A DNA stretch of 64,000 nucleotides from Pisaster brevispinus (Eukaryota; Echinodermata; Asteroidea; Forcipulatida; Asteriidae), in contig JAMKCF010000011.1 of NCBI GenBank assembly GCA_023634235.1, positions 4,544,001-4,608,000 on the forward strand. The letters run 5' to 3'. A program made the translations under genes and the position numbers. This document shows, piece by piece, positions 12,701-20,929 of the stretch (position 1 is the first letter of the stretch; every line of letters begins with the position of its first letter). The notes under the pieces are model-generated. The model worked only from the letters and a program-made list of their open reading frames with translations. It had not been told where the DNA came from and made no database searches.

Positions 12701-15514
12701 ATCTCTGATATGCCACAAGATTTTCAATAAATCTGTCACAAACACTCAAAACTGATTTGCCTGATTTTGGTGTGTTCATTTCTGAATGACAATAGACCTT
12801 TATCATGGTGCGGCCATCTTGATTTTCTCCTATTCAGCTCAATGTAACCAAACCGAGGCTGGAAGGAAAAATAATCTGGTACCTTTTTTGTACAGTGAAT
12901 GTTAGCATCCAATACTGTTACTGGATACAGGGAACATGACCAAGATGGCGGCAGCATTATAAAGGTCTATATCATACCCATCATATCGGAATCTATACTG
13001 ATGATATTCCACATTCTGAAGGCTCCCATGCATAATGTCAAGGGGTCAGGGTTTAACTAGTTATACAAGCTGGTCAGGGTTTAACTAGTTATACAAGCTG
13101 GTCAGGGTTTAACTAGTTATACAAGCTGGTCAGGGTTTAACTAGTTATACAAGTTGGTCAGGGTTTAACTAGTTATACAAGCTGGTCAGGGTTTAACTAG
13201 TTATACAAGCTGATACATAACATCACATAAACTAATACTCATGATAATAGGGGAAATCAACGAATAAGAGACGCATGGAATGTTAATATTCAATTTAAAT
13301 CATATTGTTACAAATCAACTTTATTATGAGTAAAGCTGATTGGTAAAATAAAACATCAGTTTTTATAATAGAACTGTCATTTTGAAAAAAAAGAAATCCC
13401 AACTAAATTTGGGATGAAAAATCCTTACAGGAATTACATGTAAAACGGAATCTGGATTCCAATGTGAAGTTGCTTCAATATTCTGGAGTTTAGAATGTAA
13501 ATGAAACATCCATTAGATTTAAAAATCTACTAAACTTACAGCTGTTTGTTCTTCCATGACCCAATCTGATGGAACAACTCTGTCTGCTGAGGTTGTGTCT
13601 GATGTTGTTATATCAATTATAGGGTCTATCTGACAACCCACATCCTTCACAGACTTCTTCAGAGTTCCACGGATGTCAAGTAATTCTTGACTCAGTGTTT
13701 CAACCTGTAGAATGAGAATTATCAAGTTTAATGTACGATACATGATTTGTGATGACCCTGGAGAGACATTGTTTGGAAGCTGAAGTTGCACATTCTTGCA
13801 AATAATGCAACCCTTATGTGAGTCACGCGGTAATGAGCTGTTGGTTTTGGGGCATTACAACTTCAGTTTTCAGTAACACCAATCCGAAACGAATATAAAC
13901 CGATCCGTTAGCAATTGCCACTAACAATAAACCAATGGGAGACTTTGGAACACTAGGTGGCAGCAGACTTACCAGGTAAATTTCCATTGTTTATGTAGCT
14001 CTGAGCGTGCCAAAATTACCAAGAACATTGGATTTACCCGGTAAGTCTGCTGCCACCTAGCGTCCAAAAAAGTCCCACAGTGCTTTCTAAATGTAAACCA
14101 GCTATGGATGTTAGGATTCATGGGGTGTGCATTTTATAGGTGTGAACCATTGCCCTGGCTTGTTGATTGAGGGGCAGAGATGATATCCCCATTTAGCACC
14201 ATTGCATAATCAGTCTATAATGGGCAACCATTATAGACCAAGGGGAAGAATAGTAGTCTGTTTTCATATTACTGTATTACATTTATAAGATGTTACATAA
14301 TGTCAGAAAATGAGGACTAAATCTCATCAGCACCTTCTCTTGCAATTCCACATTGCGTTTCTCCATCTTGTTCCCGGACTCCTTGGACACAGCAAGTTCC
14401 TTCTGAACTACTGTAAGCTTTTTTTTGGTCTCTTCAAGTTCTTCTTTGAGACCTTCGACCTCTGAACACATGACCTCCATGCCAATATCCACCGGCTTGA
14501 CCACATTAGACTGCTGTTCAAGAAAACAAACAATAACAACAAAAAAAACATTACAAGAGTTGTATTTTGAGTTCTGGGCACATATTACTTTTGACCCTTA
14601 AAATTCAAGAAAAAACTGACAATATGAAGATCAACGCAGTAATTCTTAGGCTTAGCTTAGCCCTGGTAGTACATCAGCCTCCGTTACACGGATACAGTGG
14701 TAATGTAACAGAGACAAATATTACACTATCACAGTAGTAACAGAGACTGACGTCCTACTGGAACTAGGCTCAGGTGTGATAATCATAGCGCTTTAGTTCC
14801 ATCCCTTAAATACTCGATCAAACAAGCAAGAACTTTGAGGAATCATGTGTTAAAATTTGGCAAAGTTTTCAATGTTTTTTCCAAACAATTTAGGAAATGG
14901 AAAATCATCTGCTACATCTTGGCATTTTAATTTTCTCCTTCCCTCCAAATCTATTCTAAGCAAAAAAGAATAACTTCAGACTGTGAGTAACTTTCCGACT
15001 GTGAGTTGATTGACAGGTCTCGCAAGTTTGAATGGGAACTTCATGCACGGCCGGCTGTGCAGGCCAGAATAGGTATTGCGCTTTATTTTCAAAACAAACC
15101 TTGGATTTTGATAATTTTTCAATGTAAAACTTTAAAAGTAAGAAGAGATAAGGCTTATGCCTGCTGTAAAGTTTCAGAGCTTTGGATGAACGAAATGTGA
15201 GTGTTTAGACTACTAAAAAATAAAGTACTAAAAGTTAGTAAAGTACATGTAGTAATTAGTTTTTTTTTTTTTAGTGTGTGTGTGTATTGGGGGGGGGGGG
15301 ATGTATACACGAAATGTCAGTTGAGCTTGAGGGTGTATGCGTGTGTGTGTCGGGGGGGGGGGGTTAATTGCACTTGAAATATCAGTTGATGGAAGCAACT
15401 AGCATTATTAATATGAGCAGAATATTTTTTGTGGGTGGGTAAATTAGTCATAGCGGAACGAACCTCGTTAGGAGTAGGTAAATATGATATAATCGTCATA
15501 ACACATACCTCCAT
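5608..15514 (-). CDS. AGGF1: AGGF1 homologue (angiogenic factor with G-patch and FHA domains), 13 coding exons
   Basis: The gene reads right to left; joined exons give about 1,273 codons. Seen in order: a charged coiled coil (residues about 10-90); tyrosine-rich OCRE-type repeats (YYDCNSGYYYD, then YYDPNSGTYYYYD, about 145-185); a long R/K- then S/E/D-rich disordered segment (about 285-640); an FHA domain (about 650-760) with GGTIGR, SKRHAQI and DLGSQNGTLING; a basic linker; a G-patch (about 850-895) with GHKLLSKMGWTEGQSLGKN; and a polar tail. Coiled coil, OCRE, FHA and G-patch in this order are specific to AGGF1. Family members associate with the splicing machinery, and the vertebrate protein is also described as angiogenic. 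Human AGGF1 has 714 residues; the excess here is exon 7 and the tail. All exon joins are in phase except 6/7. Confidence 0.92.
7108..7207 (-). CDS. AGGF1: AGGF1 exon 12: G-patch
   Basis: Acceptor GTTAACACAG, donor CCG|GTAAGT. It encodes SNVGHKLLSKMGWTEGQSLG and the following KNDQGIKEP, a canonical G-patch (GxxxLxxMGWxxGxGLG pattern, here with S in place of the usual glycine before LG). G-patch motifs contact RNA helicases of the DEAH type in other proteins. Confidence 0.93.
7290..7440. mobile_element. MITE copy in AGGF1 intron 11, partial ends
   Basis: Contains GCTGCCATCTTG near the left end, then AATGTAACCAAACTGAGGCT and GGAAGGGAAATTAGTCTGG, matching the element at 12792-12970. The right terminal repeat is not clear. 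Confidence 0.5.
7785..7845. mobile_element. Fragment of the same MITE family
   Basis: AACTGAGGCTTGGGGGGCAAATAGTCTGGTAT, here split by many mismatches, matches the middle part of the element at 12792. It lies just outside exon 11. Confidence 0.35.
7903..8119 (-). CDS. AGGF1: AGGF1 exon 11: basic linker before the G-patch
   Basis: Acceptor TTCTCTTGAAG, donor GATAG|GTAAAT. The sequence includes KEQQRKKELRQLKKKFNL and then YMDRAGDRRRTVGSDNPYQ. In this family the RKKELRxLK helix and the ARxRR...GS segment lead into the G-patch, so identity is well supported by position and motif. Confidence 0.9.
8476..8638 (-). CDS. AGGF1: AGGF1 exon 10: end of FHA domain
   Basis: Acceptor CCTCCACTCAG, donor TCAG|GTAAAA. 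It contains HRDYITIGGTTIRLHIHAG, the last FHA strands, and then TCEECEPGQVQA, a cysteine-bearing segment typical of the AGGF1 family just after the FHA domain. Confidence 0.9.
8690..8850. mobile_element. MITE copy in AGGF1 intron 9
   Basis: It has the diagnostic order of the family: GTCATCTTG at the left, CTCAATGTAACCAAGCTGAG and AATAGTCTGG in the middle, and CAAAGATGGCAACATT at the right, which is the inverted counterpart of the left end. Confidence 0.5.
9291..9441 (-). CDS. AGGF1: AGGF1 exon 9: FHA core
   Basis: Acceptor ATTTTAAG, donor GAG|GTGAGT. It carries the conserved FHA signatures SKRHAQI (the S-x-x-H motif) and DLGSQNGTLING (the N-G turn), with all expected phosphopeptide-contacting residues present. 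Confidence 0.93.
9767..9878 (-). CDS. AGGF1: AGGF1 exon 8: start of FHA domain
   Basis: Acceptor TCCTCCCACAG, donor GGAAG|GTACAA. It encodes DYPPCIRMIV and then GSLFIVTCSGGTIGR; GGTIGR is the beta-strand/Gly-Arg signature that begins the phosphothreonine-binding face of FHA domains. Confidence 0.9.
9992..11036 (-). CDS. AGGF1: AGGF1 exon 7: long disordered basic-then-acidic segment
   Basis: A 1,045-base open exon from acceptor GTGCTGTAG to donor GAAG|GTAAAT. It encodes an R/K/S/H-rich first third (many RRR, RKK and SRE runs, RS-like) and a second part rich in S, E, D, G and Q, ending in acidic/serine blocks such as DELEEGELSDSESSGSD. No folded domain is visible. The composition fits a nuclear, phosphorylatable linker between the OCRE and FHA domains. 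It is much longer than the corresponding human region. Its donor phase 1 joins exactly to exon 8. Confidence 0.85.
11093..11264 (-). CDS. AGGF1: AGGF1 exon 6
   Basis: Begins after acceptor GACCTGCAG with EDSLVSTMSRLTLEPNQ and runs 57 codons plus one base to CTGCAG|GTAGGT. The other frames carry stops, so the frame is secure. The content is Ser/Thr/Pro-rich and contains LNTPKVRSTPRIRINLP. The best donor leaves phase 1, which does not fit the frame of exon 7 (see findings). If the 56-base intron were retained, translation would stop 19 codons further on. Confidence 0.75.
11789..11980 (-). CDS. AGGF1: AGGF1 exon 5: second OCRE-type repeat and basic linker
   Basis: Sixty-four codons from acceptor TTTTTCAAAG to donor GAT|GTAAGG. 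The first part, KLYYDPNSGTYYYYD, is a second tyrosine repeat. The rest is basic and glycine/arginine rich (GKGRGRGFEKRAGKRR), a likely RNA- or nuclear-targeting stretch. Confidence 0.88.
12249..12380 (-). CDS. AGGF1: AGGF1 exon 4: first OCRE-type repeat
   Basis: Forty-four codons from acceptor GATGTTTAG to donor CAG|GTGAGA. An alanine-rich helix (VADSVKAAAEAAV) leads into GFVLDTTSGMYYDCNSGYYYD, the tyrosine-dense octamer pattern of an OCRE domain. In splicing factors this domain binds proline-rich tails of snRNP core proteins; for this protein that is family knowledge, not shown here. Confidence 0.88.
12413..12657 (-). mobile_element. tRNA-like element flanked by about 27-bp terminal inverted repeats
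   Basis: The left end (about 12414-12441) and right end (12630-12656) are near-perfect inverted copies; both contain TTGGTTTTACCCTTAC or its complement. Between them, on the minus strand at about 12514-12588, is a tRNA-like sequence with an A box (TGGTCTAGTTGGTAAGAC), a B box (GGGTTCAAATCCC) and CTCGG/CCGAG ends able to pair like an acceptor stem. The anticodon arm is degenerate, so this is not called as a functional tRNA. AGCATTAAT occurs just outside both ends (12411 and 12692), but not at equal distance. It sits in AGGF1 intron 3. Confidence 0.6.
12792..12970. mobile_element. Full-length 179-bp MITE with about 30-bp terminal inverted repeats
   Basis: The left end ATAGACCTTTATCATGGTGC and the following GGCCATCTTG are mirrored at the right by CAAGATGGCGGCAGCATT and AAAGGTCTAT. 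There is no coding capacity. The TA at both extremities suggests a TA-targeting (Tc1/mariner-type) origin, which is inference. Four or five further copies or fragments lie in and around AGGF1 (355, 5461, 7290, 7785, 8690). Confidence 0.65.
13044..13211. repeat. Six tandem copies of a 28-bp unit
   Basis: The unit begins GGTCAGGGTTTAACTAGTTA and ends TACAAGCT. Six copies fill exactly 168 bases; only one base difference (GTTGG for GCTGG) was noticed. It lies in AGGF1 intron 3. The copies are contiguous without spacers. Confidence 0.9.
13540..13704 (-). CDS. AGGF1: AGGF1 exon 3: end of coiled coil and linker
   Basis: Fifty-five codons from acceptor TTCTACAG to donor GCT|GTAAGT, phase 0 at both ends. 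It begins VETLSQELLDIRGTLKK, completing the coiled coil, then runs into an acidic, Ser/Thr-rich linker ending in MEEQTA. Confidence 0.85.
13937..14080. mobile_element. Short MITE with long inverted arms carrying CTCF-like cores
   Basis: A perfect 21-bp inverted match, 13953-13973 against 14040-14060, sits inside longer imperfect arms (about 13937-13981 and 14031-14078). Each arm includes CTAGGTGGCAGCAG. There are only about 65 bases between the arms and no coding capacity. It lies in AGGF1 intron 2. Confidence 0.6.
14334..14513 (-). CDS. AGGF1: AGGF1 exon 2: N-terminal coiled coil
   Basis: Sixty codons between the acceptor TTTTCTTGAACAG and the donor AAG|GTGCTG, phase 0 at both ends. The residues are strongly heptad-like and charged (EGLKEELEETKKKL, then VQKELAVSKE), which is the expected N-terminal coiled coil of the family. 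The donor is weak beyond GT, but the join to exon 3 continues the coiled coil. Confidence 0.85.
15270..15363. repeat. Compound (GT)n and G-tract microsatellites
   Basis: A GTGTGTGTGT tract is followed by 12 G at 15289-15300, and a second GT tract by 12 G at 15352-15363, both in AGGF1 intron 1. Confidence 0.9.
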
Positions 15515-15715
15515 TTTAACACTCTACAACAAGTTCCTCAGGCCGTACACACGTAAAGAAGTCAACAAGTTGATAAACCAGCACCAATAATCAACCAACA
15601 TTCAACAAAACAAGATTCCAAGAAGTGACTTTTCACTGTCTCATGGTGGTCGGTGAGGAAGCTTTAGGTTTTGATGGTTGAAGGAATCCAAATTCAGACG
15701 CTCATCCGTACTCCA
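15509..15715 (-). CDS. AGGF1: AGGF1 exon 1: 5' UTR plus first two codons
   Basis: ATG GAG at 15514-15509 is followed directly by the donor GTATGT. Upstream, TTTTGTTTTCAG ends at 15716 and would open this exon at 15715, so a further non-coding exon lies upstream. This start is chosen because the split after two codons joins in frame to the coiled-coil exon. Two minimal upstream ORFs lie in the leader (15694-15705 and 15633-15644). Confidence 0.7.
15633..15705 (-). promoter_or_regulatory. Two minimal upstream ORFs in the AGGF1 leader
   Basis: On the minus strand, ATG AGC GTC TGA (15705-15694) and ATG AGA CAG TGA (15644-15633) precede the main start. The second sits in a strong context, ACCACCATGA. 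Three-codon uORFs usually reduce initiation at the main start; that is inference here. Confidence 0.45.
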
Positions 15716-16295
15716 CTGAAAACAAAAATGAAATTGAAATGTTAGTCTTTACGATAAATTTCAACAGTTTGCGATCGCAGCTGAAATTTTTCATAAATAG
15801 AGGAAGAAACCTTGTGATGTTGTGTTCCGTTTCAGCTTGGAAAGTCGCCATAATGATAAACTGGCCAACCCTTGTTTATTGGTGGCGCTCTTATAGTTTG
15901 GCTTCTCGATCTTTTTGCTGAAAATTTTGAAAGTATGATACGCAGTAAAGACAAAAAAGGGTTGTATTTAACTCAACGATAGATTTAAAATCATTAGTTT
16001 TCACTGCAGTTTGAGTTTTAGTTTGAGTTTCGTTATTAAACAAAAAATATGCACAATTTATGAAAACAACTAATAAATTTAAAAGCAAAGTATTCTTGCT
16101 CTAGGGAATAACACACAACAACTCAATCAGTATGCACACACCCCACACATTCACACATACACTACATAGCTGTCTTTTATGAGTTCAAATTCCCTTGCAA
16201 CCCTAATTATGTCTTTAGCGTTGTTACTACTACCACCCTAAACAGCAAAACTAAAGAAAGTCCGGTTCGAGAAAAAAAGATTTCAAGTCAGGATA

Positions 16296-16374
16296 GGAAA
16301 AGTGCTTTGAGACGCCTGTAGAAAGCGCTATATAAAAACTAGTTATTATTATTATTATTATTATTAACCCCCTT
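16296..16374 (+). mobile_element. 3' tail of a LINE/SINE-type retroelement with (ATT)n
   Basis: AGTGCTTTGAGACGCCTGTA and then GAAAGCGCTATATAAAAACTAG precede an (ATT)n run. This tail form, a GCGCTATATAA motif before trinucleotide repeats, is common for short retroelements in marine invertebrates. The 5' limit is not clear. Confidence 0.5.
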
Positions 16375-19300
16375 TTTATTTCAGATTATGGGATCGTGAA
16401 TTAGTTTGTTTTTTCCACTTATATAATCATCTTAAAAGAGTTTCCATTATTTGTAAAAGTTTTTGAACACTATAGAAGAAACTGTGAAAAATTATTCAAA
16501 GTTACATCATTTTACCGAGATAATGCAATCTCAAGGTACCGGTACTTACACAGGAAAACGTATCACTTCAAACTGATGCATAACAATAGTATACTCAAAT
16601 ATTTTTTGATGCTGACTAATTTGCTAAAATGGAGTATGTCAGAGCATGGAGGTCTACCTCCATGGTCAGAGAGATGCACCACTTTATGTTATTCTTAGCT
16701 TTCAAAATAAATGTAAGTGTGACATACAGCATTTTTGTAAATTAAAGTCACCAGTAATGTAACTTTACGGCTGACATACAGAGTGTCATATCTCTGAAAC
16801 GAAGTAGTGCCGATGTTGAGAGTTTCAAAATCGAAAACATCACCCTCAATTCACAGGGAAATGGCTTTATCTCATAATCTTTGAAAACGGACTTACATCG
16901 TTTTACCAAAATAGGGCCGCACATGGAATCTGACCTTTGAAGCACTTCACGTTTTAATGAAAACATAACGAAAAAGTGTTTATGTTAGGATTTGAAATAA
17001 CCGATCCATATCTAATCAAAAGCAAGATTCTTATAATCCTCCTCATACCGCTGACCGTTAACGTTTGATTCACGAGGCGTTCTATATCTATTAATTAAAC
17101 AATTTTGACAAACTTTGACCGAGGTCGTCCGGTAAGTTACCAGGTTTCATTCAAATAACTTTTTCGTCAACTTGACATTTGTCTATAAAAAATATTTGTC
17201 CGATTTCAAACAAGTATTTCTGTACTCAGCACAATATTATGTTCATGTTAATGTGTTTTTTCGACGTTTTGGTGGGCAAAATGATCACAGCAACTACAAA
17301 GAAGTGAACCACACGACGGTCGACTTGGACCGTTCTGAACCGTCAATGTGTTTACGTTTTGTTCACACATGAACGAACACATTGACTTATTTAATTGGAT
17401 TTTATTTGAGGCTAAATTGACTGCTGTTGTTACATAATTATGTCATTATACATGTTACTATTAGTACAATTTTGTCGGTGTTTTAACCTGGGGCTATGGG
17501 GGTAGGTGTGGGACCCACCACTGTCACTAGTCACTATTTTTATGAGACGTGGATTATCTGTCCTGTGGAACCAAATCAAGTTCATACATTGACAATCATC
17601 AATGCTCTTTTGTTTAAATTTTGTTATCCTTGCCGCATGATCAAATTTGGGGTATAAAAATTATTTTGTTGCCATAACACCATGGAGGATACTGATTACT
17701 ATACTAAAATACTAGCCATAAAATACATATGATGGATTATTTTTTATTAACTATATTTAATACCTACATAAGTACATGTTGTACTACCGTTTGACCAGGC
17801 TATTCTACATTGGAGTTTATGATATATTCCGATGTGCATTTTAAAAGTTGAAATACATGTCTGGATATCGTCGGAGCACGTTTACAAAAACATTTAGAAT
17901 ACAGTAAGTAAACAAAGGGGCTCTGCTATTTTTGTTACATTGTAACGATATGTAAATAAGACGTTTGAAATACCTGCCTTGGAAACACTTGGCAGTGACT
18001 TCTACTGTTCTACTGACACTGATGATACCTAATGGATCAATTGTTTTTTCATGTCTCTGATTTTTTGCCATTTTAGTAAACAAACAAACAAACAAACACA
18101 AATCTAAGGGGTAGGGCTGTTTTTTCATTTACATTTTAGTTGAAAAAAAAGTAAGGCATCATTTATAATAAACAAATAGGTATCATAATTCCAATGTACA
18201 ATTAGCTCTACATACTAATACATAATAATAATGAACACTTTTAATTTTGTATTTGCCCCTTTTTGATAAATTGCTAGATAAGAATTGTGAGAACTATAAT
18301 AATAAGAAAGTGACATGAAATATCCCCCAAGAATTAGGCCGATAAAAAGGAATACTAGCCTACCATTTATAATTAAATTTTCATCTGACATGAGATTTCT
18401 AGGTCAGGATTACTAGAGCAGCAATGTTTTTTCAGTCCTGGAATTACACAGAGGCCATTTTGTTTGTCGCCCTGGTATTGGCCTTGGAGCCCCTTCCAAA
18501 GTTTCTCGTACATGTAGGTTTGAAGATTTTCCATGTGCCCTTTGCAAAGTATTATGGCCTTGCTCTCAAAGACGAAATTCGAGGCCTGCATTGTTTATAA
18601 TATTCTGTCTCACTTTCTTTGGAATCGCTGATAGTTGTAAACCAACATATTCATGAGAACTTTCTAAACTAACCTCAACCATGGAGGGAAGCCTCAACTT
18701 ATTATTTAGACCAGCTTCAAAAGCACATCATGTTGTAACCTTCTTTTCAGCAGAAACAGTTAAAGTTTTTCCTCAATTAATTTCCAATGCAAAAAATGTA
18801 AGTCTTATACTTGGCAACAACCCTGCATGGCCTTCATGATCAGCATGAATATTGTCCAGAAAAGAAAAAAAAATCCAATTTGGCAGTTGTTGTTGTCAGA
18901 CTGCTTTTCAGATTCTCTCCATTAATCTGACATTTCACATTGTAATTGTCAATTGAATCTCCCTTTAACTTCTCATGTTGCAGTTCTGCAACAAAACATC
19001 ACTCAAATTTCACTTGTGACATTTGAGGACGGCTTAGATAGGGAAACTGTAGATGATTCTTCACCTGGTCAATTGTTGGTTTACAGTTATGCACGTTGTG
19101 GCAGAGAACTTTATCTGACTATTACTTGGTTCAATTACCTTCGTGTTTCTTAGTAACATGTTGTAGAAACATGTGCTTTCAATACGGCCGTGAGGATGAA
19201 AGTTTTAGTTTACTCAGAAAGACATTTTTGAAAAGTGAAGAGTATCATGTTGGTAATTCCATGTCTTGAAAACCATAATACCTGGAGATTGGCAGCTACT

Positions 19301-19409
19301 ACTATACTTGACAGTACTTGGAAATCAAAGAAAGCATCAAACAGTTGTAGGTAGATAGGAAGTCTCATAGAGTATTGTTCTCCACCTGTGCATTAGAGCA
19401 TTAACAAAT

Positions 19410-19575
19410 TCAAATCCTAGATTGATCTCCATGAGATAAAAAGCAAATCCCGGATTGATCACTTCTAGATAAAAAGAAAATTCCGGATTGATCACTTTCA
19501 GATAAGAAGCAAATTCCGGATTGATCACTTTCAGATAAGAAGCAAATGCCGGATTGATCACTTTCAGATTGAAAG
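19410..19575. repeat. About five tandem copies of a 33-bp unit
   Basis: GGATTGATCACTTTCAGATA recurs at 33-base spacing (starts of GGATTG at 19452, 19485, 19518 and 19551, plus one diverged copy before them). Because 33 is divisible by three, a minus-strand frame reads an 11-residue repeat; there is no other sign that it is a gene. Confidence 0.85.
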
Positions 19576-20452
19576 TGATAATTTTTTATATATAGGCTAA
19601 CATTCTACGATACTCTGTCTGTCAAATATTGATTGAGTACATAATTTTATTTAGAGCATTGAAAAATAAGTAGAGTTGTCTAGCATCCTTCCTTTTCAAC
19701 TTGTGCAGGTCATGAGGGATTTTCCTTCCCCCCCCCTACAACTCCTGTTCAGTCAGTCAGTACAATAACAACATCAACCGTAGCGTTCGTGAAAATAGGC
19801 TGACACCCAGACTAGGTATCCAGTGTAGACCAACTTGCAGTGCACAATGAGCACCGGGCTACTTGCAAGTCTAGGCTCCAACTTTGTAGTAGTGGTCGGA
19901 TTCATTTCACTCATTGTTACTGTAACATCCTGCTGGCACTGGAACTGACACTTTTTGGTAAACAGTAAATTTACACATAATACATGCCAAGTGTTTTTGT
20001 GTTTCTATACAGTATTTGTTGAAAGTTTCTCGGAAAAGAATTAGTGGCCTTTTTTGCTGGTCAGGCAGGGATGCCATAGTTGCTTCATAGTTACTTTTAA
20101 AAAATCAACTGTCTTTTTTACTTTGCTTATTATTCTTATTTTGTTTTTTGTTTGTTAACAACTAAGTCGACTAGCTTTAGTGGTCGGAGCATTTTCACTA
20201 AATATCACATTTGAATACATTTATAACATCAATTAACACTACATTTAGGTAAAACATCTACTTGTACATGGAAATGTTTTGTTGTGAGCATTTTAAAAAC
20301 ATTTAAGTAATTAAAACTGGAATGAGAAACTGTGATGGTAGTGGATCAACCTCAGACTACAATCAGTACTTTCCTTTCATACAAAGTTATTTACTCTTTT
20401 CTTTGGAATACATGTAGATGGTAATAATTTATGGTTTGATTTTTTCTTTTAG

Positions 20453-20628
20453 GTGATTTTCTCAAGACGATTTCCAACCATTCCTAGGGAAATGTTTAAT
20501 GAATGTCAGTGCATTCATTTCAGTGACTGATGACAATTTACATACTTTGATTGAATGGAAGTCACATCACCTTGGACAGCTAAGTAAGGACATCTCTACG
20601 TATTCTATGGTTATTAACAGTTTGCAAA
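20453..20628 (+). promoter_or_regulatory. 5' leader of the RCC1-repeat gene with three uORFs
   Basis: The acceptor TTTTTTCTTTTAG ends at 20452, so this leader is spliced to an unseen upstream exon. Three short upstream ORFs are present: 20492-20530, 20530-20550 and 20555-20587. All close before the main ATG at 20629, and none is in frame with it. Confidence 0.5.
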
Positions 20629-20929
20629 ATGAGTGAAATCTCCGATGAGATTCTAGATGACAGAAGTGACAGCAAAGTCACTGAATCTAACAACAATCAT
20701 CCAGAAGCCAGTGCTGACAACCGTGGGTGTATTCTGTCATGGGGCTGTGGAGAGTTTGGGCAGCATGGCCAGGGGAATACCAACAACATCAATGCACAGG
20801 GTTCTTTCATTAGTGACTTTTATGAAAAAATCAAAGCAAGTGGAACGTCAGGAGAGATTTCTTCAGGACGAGCTGTAATAGGGTTGAAGGCTTTTGCGTG
20901 TGGAGCCAGCCATACTATAATTGTGACAG
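20629..20929 (+). CDS. RCC1 gene exon 1: N-terminus and blade 1
   Basis: ATG in AAAATGAGT context, 100 codons plus one base, donor ACAG|GTAAGT. MSEISDEILDDRSD starts a polar leader; ILSWGCGEFGQHGQG starts blade 1. A long loop precedes the strand GLKAFACGASHTIIVT. Blade 1 is longer than the usual 50 residues. Confidence 0.85.

Larger units (their letters stand above)
15720..20452. other. Intergenic region between divergent AGGF1 and RCC1-repeat genes
   Basis: No coding exon was seen. It holds a LINE/SINE-like tail (16296-16374), a 33-bp tandem repeat (19410-19575) and a small hairpin, CATGGAGG-TCTA-CCTCCATG, at about 16645. The CpG-richest part is about 17040-17400 and contains a strong donor-like CCG|GTAAGT near 17131. 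This could be the first non-coding exon of the plus-strand gene, whose coding exon is preceded by an acceptor at 20451. Promoter positions cannot be fixed from sequence alone. Confidence 0.35.

Noticed and set aside
13044..13211. CRISPR-like array (28-bp repeats)
   Set aside because: The copies are directly contiguous with no spacers, and the genome is eukaryotic. The same applies to the 46-bp array at 28760.
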